From: Ardenticatenaceae bacterium
Lineage (GTDB): Bacteria > Chloroflexota > Anaerolineae > Promineifilales > Promineifilaceae
Assembly (NCBI GenBank): GCA_020634315.1
Contig: JACKBV010000050.1
Coordinates: 1-15,378, forward strand
Direction: 5' to 3'
DNA length: 15,378 nucleotides
The notes beneath the pieces are model-generated. The model saw only the letters and a program-made list of their open reading frames with translations, was not told where the DNA came from and searched no databases. This document shows, piece by piece, positions 13,251 to 15,378 of this stretch. The first letter of the stretch is position 1. Each line of letters begins with the position of its first letter. Made by a program: the position numbers and the translations under genes.

Positions 13251-14687
13251 GTGGACTCTTTAGATACATTGACATTGATAAATTCTGATGATGTGCAGGA
13301 AGCATTGCGTTTGTGGCATGGCGGCAAGCCTACACGCTGGCCGTTGCACCGGCTGCGCCTGGGGTTTTTATTAAGCAATGACGAAAACAGTTACGACAGC
13401 CTGGCCGAAGGGGGGCCAGCAGCAAAAAACCGGGCCATTTTGAATCGTGGGTTGGAGGAATTGCGCCTCATTTCCCCTGAAGCAGAAGATTTGCTGCGCG
13501 AGCGTTACGAGAACCGGCGTGATGTTGTTGCCGTTTCCAACAGCTTAAACATTTCTGAGTCCAGCCTTTATTACCGACAAAAACAAGCCATCACCCAATT
13601 AACGGACATCCTGATCAAGTTAGAGCAATACGCCAATCGCGACTGGCAAGAGCGCATGATGATGCGCCTGGGTTTACCGTCTTATACAGAGCTGGTGGGG
13701 ATCACGACGACAAAGGCGAACCTGCTAGACGTTTTATTAAATGAAGACGACTATTTTATAATCGCGGTGGATGGCTTGGGGGGGCTTGGGAAAACGGCCT
13801 TAGCTGATCACATCATGCGCGAAGTCATTAATACCAAGCGTTTTGATGAAATTGCCTGGGTGACGGCCAAACAAACGCATCTTTCCACATTAGGGCGTTT
13901 ACAAGTCGAGAGTAATCGCCCGGCTTTAACCTATCCCATGCTTGTTGATAACCTGGCGACACAATTTGATTTGCCACAAACAAAGGGCATGACACAGCTG
14001 CAACGCCAGCGTTATGTAAAACAGTTTTTGACAGAGCGAGCTTGCTTTATTGTCATTGATAACCTGGAGACAGTTGCCGATTATCGCACCTTGTTACCCG
14101 AATTACGTCGCTGGCAGCGACCGAGTAAGTTTTTACTGACATCACGTGTTCGCTTGCTGGATGAAGCCGAGGTTTTCTCCTTGTCTTTGCGCGAGTTAGA
14201 GATGGATGCTGCTTTCCAACTGATTCGTGCTGAGGCGCAGCGCACGGGCTTTCAGGCATTGGCTGATGCTGGCGGAGAGGAGCTAAAGCAAATCTATGAA
14301 TTAGTTGGGGGAAACCCATTGGCACTGAAATTAATTGTCGGCCAATTGCGGTTCCGCTCATTGCCCCGTGTTTTAGATCGGTTTGCGAGCAAAACGATCA
14401 CAAATTCCCCAGAGGGCTTGTTTGATTACATTTATCATGATATTTGGGAAACGTTAGGTGACGAAAGCAAAATGACCCTGTTGGCTTTGACGCAGGCTGG
14501 TGAAACGGGGTTTACATTTGAACATATTGTGGAATTGTCTGAGCTGTCGCCAGAGGCTGTTGATCATTGTCTGGAAAAACTGATCATGTTATCCCTCGTG
14601 GATCTTTCGGGCAGCCTTATTGAGCGTCGTTATCGGCTGCACCGCCTGACGGAAGTTTTCTTATTACGTATGTTGGGAGAGGAATGA
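13251..14687 (+). CDS. HTH-NB-ARC STAND NTPase, putative transcriptional regulator
   Basis: Protein of 478 residues starting at GTG, with AAGGTGAGG directly upstream. The N-terminal 125 residues are helical and include a sigma-region-4-like helix-turn-helix (about 78-122: LRERYENRRDVVAVSNSLN then ISESSLYYRQKQAI). An NB-ARC ATPase follows: P-loop GLGGLGKT at 175-182, Walker B FIVIDNLE at 266-273, arginine-bearing KFLLTSR at 293-299, and the GLPL-type GGNPLALK at 353-360. The last 80 residues look like the winged-helix part, with YRLHRLTEVFLL in the MHD-like position. STAND proteins of this kind are usually ADP-bound switches that oligomerise when a sensor domain detects its ligand. No sensor repeats are present here; they appear in the next gene, which overlaps by 4 nt (ATGA). 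It therefore looks like a split STAND protein whose sensor is a separate subunit. Base composition is visibly more A/T-rich than in the giant gene. Confidence 0.88.
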   Translation: MDSLDTLTLINSDDVQEALRLWHGGKPTRWPLHRLRLGFLLSNDENSYDSLAEGGPAAKNRAILNRGLEELRLISPEAEDLLRERYENRRDVVAVSNSLNISESSLYYRQKQAITQLTDILIKLEQYANRDWQERMMMRLGLPSYTELVGITTTKANLLDVLLNEDDYFIIAVDGLGGLGKTALADHIMREVINTKRFDEIAWVTAKQTHLSTLGRLQVESNRPALTYPMLVDNLATQFDLPQTKGMTQLQRQRYVKQFLTERACFIVIDNLETVADYRTLLPELRRWQRPSKFLLTSRVRLLDEAEVFSLSLRELEMDAAFQLIRAEAQRTGFQALADAGGEELKQIYELVGGNPLALKLIVGQLRFRSLPRVLDRFASKTITNSPEGLFDYIYHDIWETLGDESKMTLLALTQAGETGFTFEHIVELSELSPEAVDHCLEKLIMLSLVDLSGSLIERRYRLHRLTEVFLLRMLGEE

Positions 14688-15378
14688 GTCGCTCGCCTTC
14701 TGATTTGACGCGCTGGCAAAACGTGCTGCGCAGGCAAAAACAAAGTAATGCTCGCCAATGGCTGGCAAAATTAGAAACGGCCGAAGATTTATCGGAATTA
14801 GTCGAGCAAGAATATGCTAATTTGCTGCGCGTTCTTGAAAACACCATACAGGATGAGGAGTCCTTTGAGTTTGTGTTTGATCTCATTCAAAAGTTGCACC
14901 CTTTTGTTGTGGGATATGCAGATTGGGATCGCTGGTTAACGTATTTGCAACAGGCCCTTGCTCAGAGTCAAAAATTAGGCCACCCACAACAAGCAGCACG
15001 CCTGTCAGAATTAGTGAGCGATATTGCTTTTTTGTCTGGGGATTGGAACCAGGCGAAGGACTTTTATGGTCGCAGTTTGCGGGCTTATGAAGAGTTGGGG
15101 GATTTGAAGGGGTATGTGAGTGCGCTTGCGCGGCTGTCTGCAATTCATGCGGCACAGGGAGAAATTGAGGCGGCAATTAACCTGGGGGTGGAGGCCATTT
15201 CTGTTTCCAATTCCACTGGAGATTCTGCTGCTCTTGCCAGCGCAAAGCTAACGCTTTCGCAAACGTATTATCACGCAAGGGAGATGACGCAAAGCCTAGC
15301 TTTATCGAAGGAGGCGCTTGCGTTGGGCCAACAATTGGGCTTGTCTGATCTGGTTGACAAGGCGTTGTTAAATATTGT
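14684..15378 (+). CDS. TPR-repeat protein, likely sensor partner of the NB-ARC regulator (3' end cut by window)
   Basis: Open frame from ATG at 14684 to the window end without a stop (231 complete codons), starting MSRSPSDLTRWQNVLRRQKQ. The ATG overlaps the NB-ARC stop as ATGA, and GGGAGAGGA precedes it inside the upstream gene, so translation is probably coupled. From about residue 100 on, TPR-like units of about 40 residues are visible. Examples are ARLSELVSDIAFLSGDWNQA, then YGRSLRAYEELGDLKGYVSA, and ALARLSAIHAAQGEIEAAI. The unit ending SNSTGD leads into another helix pair. This is the style of sensor repeats in MalT-, LuxR- and NB-ARC-type regulators. The first 100 residues are helical with no recognised domain. 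The C-terminus, and so the number of repeats and any extra domain, is unknown. Confidence 0.85.
   Translation, partial: MSRSPSDLTRWQNVLRRQKQSNARQWLAKLETAEDLSELVEQEYANLLRVLENTIQDEESFEFVFDLIQKLHPFVVGYADWDRWLTYLQQALAQSQKLGHPQQAARLSELVSDIAFLSGDWNQAKDFYGRSLRAYEELGDLKGYVSALARLSAIHAAQGEIEAAINLGVEAISVSNSTGDSAALASAKLTLSQTYYHAREMTQSLALSKEALALGQQLGLSDLVDKALLNI

Noticed and set aside
1..15378. CRISPR array, insertion sequence, prophage, tRNA or rRNA
   Set aside because: No regular spacer-repeat array, transposase, integrase, terminal inverted repeats or structured RNA sequence was recognised on either strand.

Overview
The window looks like chromosomal DNA of a bacterium, most likely a Chloroflexota (Anaerolineae/Ardenticatenia-like) lineage. 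This rests on the gene style: a giant multi-pass membrane protein with an N-terminal zinc ribbon, an HTH-NB-ARC regulator next to a TPR protein, and a PspC/LiaF-like pair, beside ordinary housekeeping genes (class 2 pyrD, lepA). The assignment is an inference; no rRNA or tRNA is present to settle it.

Layout: (1) 1-827, minus: a D-2-hydroxyacid dehydrogenase cut by the window edge. (2) 1083-1905, plus: a LiaF-type membrane protein and a PspC protein, probably one envelope-stress operon, ended by a strong terminator. (3) 9611 down to 2068, minus: a possible three-gene run, namely a giant 1942-residue membrane protein, a 183-residue secreted or anchored protein, and pyrD. Its terminator sits back-to-back with that of the pspC operon. 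(4) 11640-9835, minus: lepA with its own terminator. (5) 11816-12328, plus: a sulfite-oxidase-fold (Moco-type) domain protein, facing a DJ-1/PfpI-like protein on minus with only 13 bp between them; each lacks its family's key cysteine. (6) 13088-12879, minus: a 69-residue peptide with an N-terminal membrane segment, divergent from (7) 13251-15378, plus: an HTH-NB-ARC (STAND) regulator overlapping a TPR protein by 4 nt, the latter cut by the window edge.

Four observations stand out. First, the 10-bp palindrome AACGGCCGTT occurs 16 times exactly and at least 10 more times with one mismatch, in all three reading frames and between genes. It behaves like a HIP1-type highly iterated palindrome. 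Second, the giant membrane protein resolves by eye into about 14 diverged tandem units of about 117 residues, each apparently four membrane helices. Third, the divergent secreted-type peptide and the HTH-NB-ARC/TPR pair form a plausible, undescribed peptide-linked regulatory locus; this is a hypothesis. Fourth, short degenerate heptamer arrays lie in front of two genes of the minus-strand run.
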